Shown in pieces: positions 5,544 to 6,180 of a DNA stretch of 6,180 nucleotides (its first letter is position 1; every line of letters begins with the position of its first letter). This DNA is from Caldisericota bacterium (GTDB taxonomy: Bacteria; CG03; B21-G15): assembly GCA_003650255.1 (NCBI GenBank), contig QMOP01000085.1, positions 1-6,180 of the forward strand, read 5' to 3'. A program made the translations under genes and the position numbers. Under the pieces are notes generated by a model that saw only the letters and a program-made list of their open reading frames with translations, searched no databases and was not told the origin of the DNA.

Positions 5544-6169
5544 TTTTCCTCACAAATTTTTAATATTTTTTCTCTTATTGTTTCAAGTGTTTCAGTATAT
5601 GGGTCAAGTTTTGCTATTTCTTTTGCAATTTCAGGATATCCTAAATCTCTAAGCCAGCATGAAAAATCATTTTCTTCTCTTGAAAGCCTCAATCTTGCTT
5701 CAAATAAATGGAAAAAGATTGAATGGATACTTATTATTTTTATCTTCTCCTTAAACTCTTCAATGTTAGTTGCTTGATACCCTGTTGGAAGTATGAAGGT
5801 TCTACATGAAAGGAAATGAAATGCTTTTTCTGGAGGGACATCCTTTATATCTTTTCCTTCAATATTTTCTTCTAAAATCCTTATAAATGTATCTCTTAAA
5901 CTCTTAATTGAGGAGTGCTCTAAAATTGAGACACTTCCGAATTTTTCAGCAATTTCCTGTTCATCAAGTATCTCTCCCACCCAGTAAGCAAAATCATTTG
6001 TTGGACCTGTTTCCAGGAAATGATGTCTTACAAGGAATCTGTGAGTGTGATAATATATTGAACTTCCGGGAACTATTTTTATTCCTTCTAAGAGTTCCTT
6101 TAAATTTCTTGCTTTTATTCCAAGTAATCTAATCTGGTTTAATCTTGTATAAAATCTAAAAGGATTCAT
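5537..6169 (-). CDS. DUF5752-like protein with two tandem repeats, function unknown
   Basis: The 210-residue soluble protein appears to belong to the DUF5752 family, recalled as often lying beside trehalose-synthase-like glycosyltransferases; no biochemical role is known to me. It consists of two related halves. Residues 3-101 and 116-209 share F-x-F at the start, a G-x-x-A-x-N-hydrophobic-x-E segment (17-25 and 130-138), SI-aromatic-aromatic-H (S37-H41 and S150-H154), NDF-x-x-W (58-63 and 167-172), EIA (72-74 and 180-182) and a closing amphipathic helix ending in IL-x-x-EE. His41/His154 and the Asn-Asp-Phe-Trp cluster are candidate functional residues. No signal peptide or membrane segment is seen. 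The ATG at 6169 is plausible because the repeat begins there, but the frame stays open to the right edge and no ribosome site is visible in the 11 remaining bases, so a longer N-terminus is possible. Its stop overlaps the treT start. Confidence 0.75.
   Translation of the reverse strand: MNPFRFYTRLNQIRLLGIKARNLKELLEGIKIVPGSSIYYHTHRFLVRHHFLETGPTNDFAYWVGEILDEQEIAEKFGSVSILEHSSIKSLRDTFIRILEENIEGKDIKDVPPEKAFHFLSCRTFILPTGYQATNIEEFKEKIKIISIHSIFFHLFEARLRLSREENDFSCWLRDLGYPEIAKEIAKLDPYTETLETIREKILKICEEKC
5543..5824 (-). repeat. Second protein repeat unit of the DUF5752-like gene
   Basis: This segment codes for residues 116-209, the partner of the first unit. It keeps the F-x-F start, SIFFH (150-154), NDFSCW (167-172), PEIAKEIA (179-186) and the closing helix. 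A linker rich in Asp, Lys and Pro (about 102-115) joins the copies. Confidence 0.7.
5547..5551 (-). promoter_or_regulatory. Ribosome binding site for treT
   Basis: On the - strand GAGGA lies three A bases before the ATG at 5543-5541, within the last codons of the preceding gene. It supports the chosen start and a coupled two-gene transcript. Confidence 0.65.
5867..6163 (-). repeat. First protein repeat unit of the DUF5752-like gene
   Basis: This segment codes for residues 3-101. It aligns to residues 116-209 with an offset of 113 residues up to the SI-Y-Y-H motif, then 109 at NDF-x-x-W and 104 at the last helix. The first copy is thus slightly longer in its loops, including four extra residues around ETGPT. 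Similarity is at protein level only. Confidence 0.7.
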
Positions 6170-6180
6170 TTTTTTAAAAT

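Noticed and set aside
5470..6132. Short + strand open frames opposite treT and the DUF5752-like gene
   Set aside because: Leu/Phe-rich shadows without ribosome sites; the - strand genes explain the sequence.

Overview
The window is a compact, gene-dense piece of a bacterial chromosome with about one third G+C by spot counts. It contains seven protein-coding genes in two convergent blocks. No RNA gene, mobile element, CRISPR array or long non-coding stretch is visible. Shine-Dalgarno sites close to AAGGAGGT and a type II fatty-acid synthesis cluster show that the source is bacterial. Arg is coded mostly by AGA/AGG, ATA is common for Ile, GGA is favoured for Gly, and coding strands are purine-rich. 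That style is typical of thermophiles and other low-GC, deep-branching or candidate-phylum anaerobes, but the lineage cannot be fixed from this sequence.

The left block (positions 1-4322, + strand) reads: end of fabD, fabG, acpP, fabF, rnc (RNase III), acyl-CoA dehydrogenase. Spacing is tight throughout: fabG starts inside fabD, rnc starts on the last base of the fabF stop codon, and the dehydrogenase starts two bases after rnc. This looks like one operon whose promoter lies left of the window. FabD loads malonyl groups onto the acyl carrier protein AcpP, FabF condenses, and FabG reduces the 3-keto group. The dehydratase and enoyl reductase are not in the window. rnc next to fab genes is a known bacterial arrangement; the acyl-CoA dehydrogenase at the end is the less expected member.

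The right block (4323-6169, - strand, read right to left) holds a DUF5752-type protein built from two tandem copies of one roughly 95-100-residue unit, followed with a 7-base overlap by a GT4 glycosyltransferase closely resembling trehalose glycosyltransferring synthase (TreT). TreT joins NDP-glucose to glucose, giving the compatible solute trehalose in one step. The tight coupling suggests the DUF5752 protein works with it, but its function is unknown.

The two blocks meet with no base between their stop codons (TAA then TTA). Points most worth a second look are the duplicated DUF5752 protein coupled to TreT, the NADH-type cofactor fingerprint of FabG, the dehydrogenase at the end of the fab-rnc operon, and the gapless convergent junction without a visible terminator.
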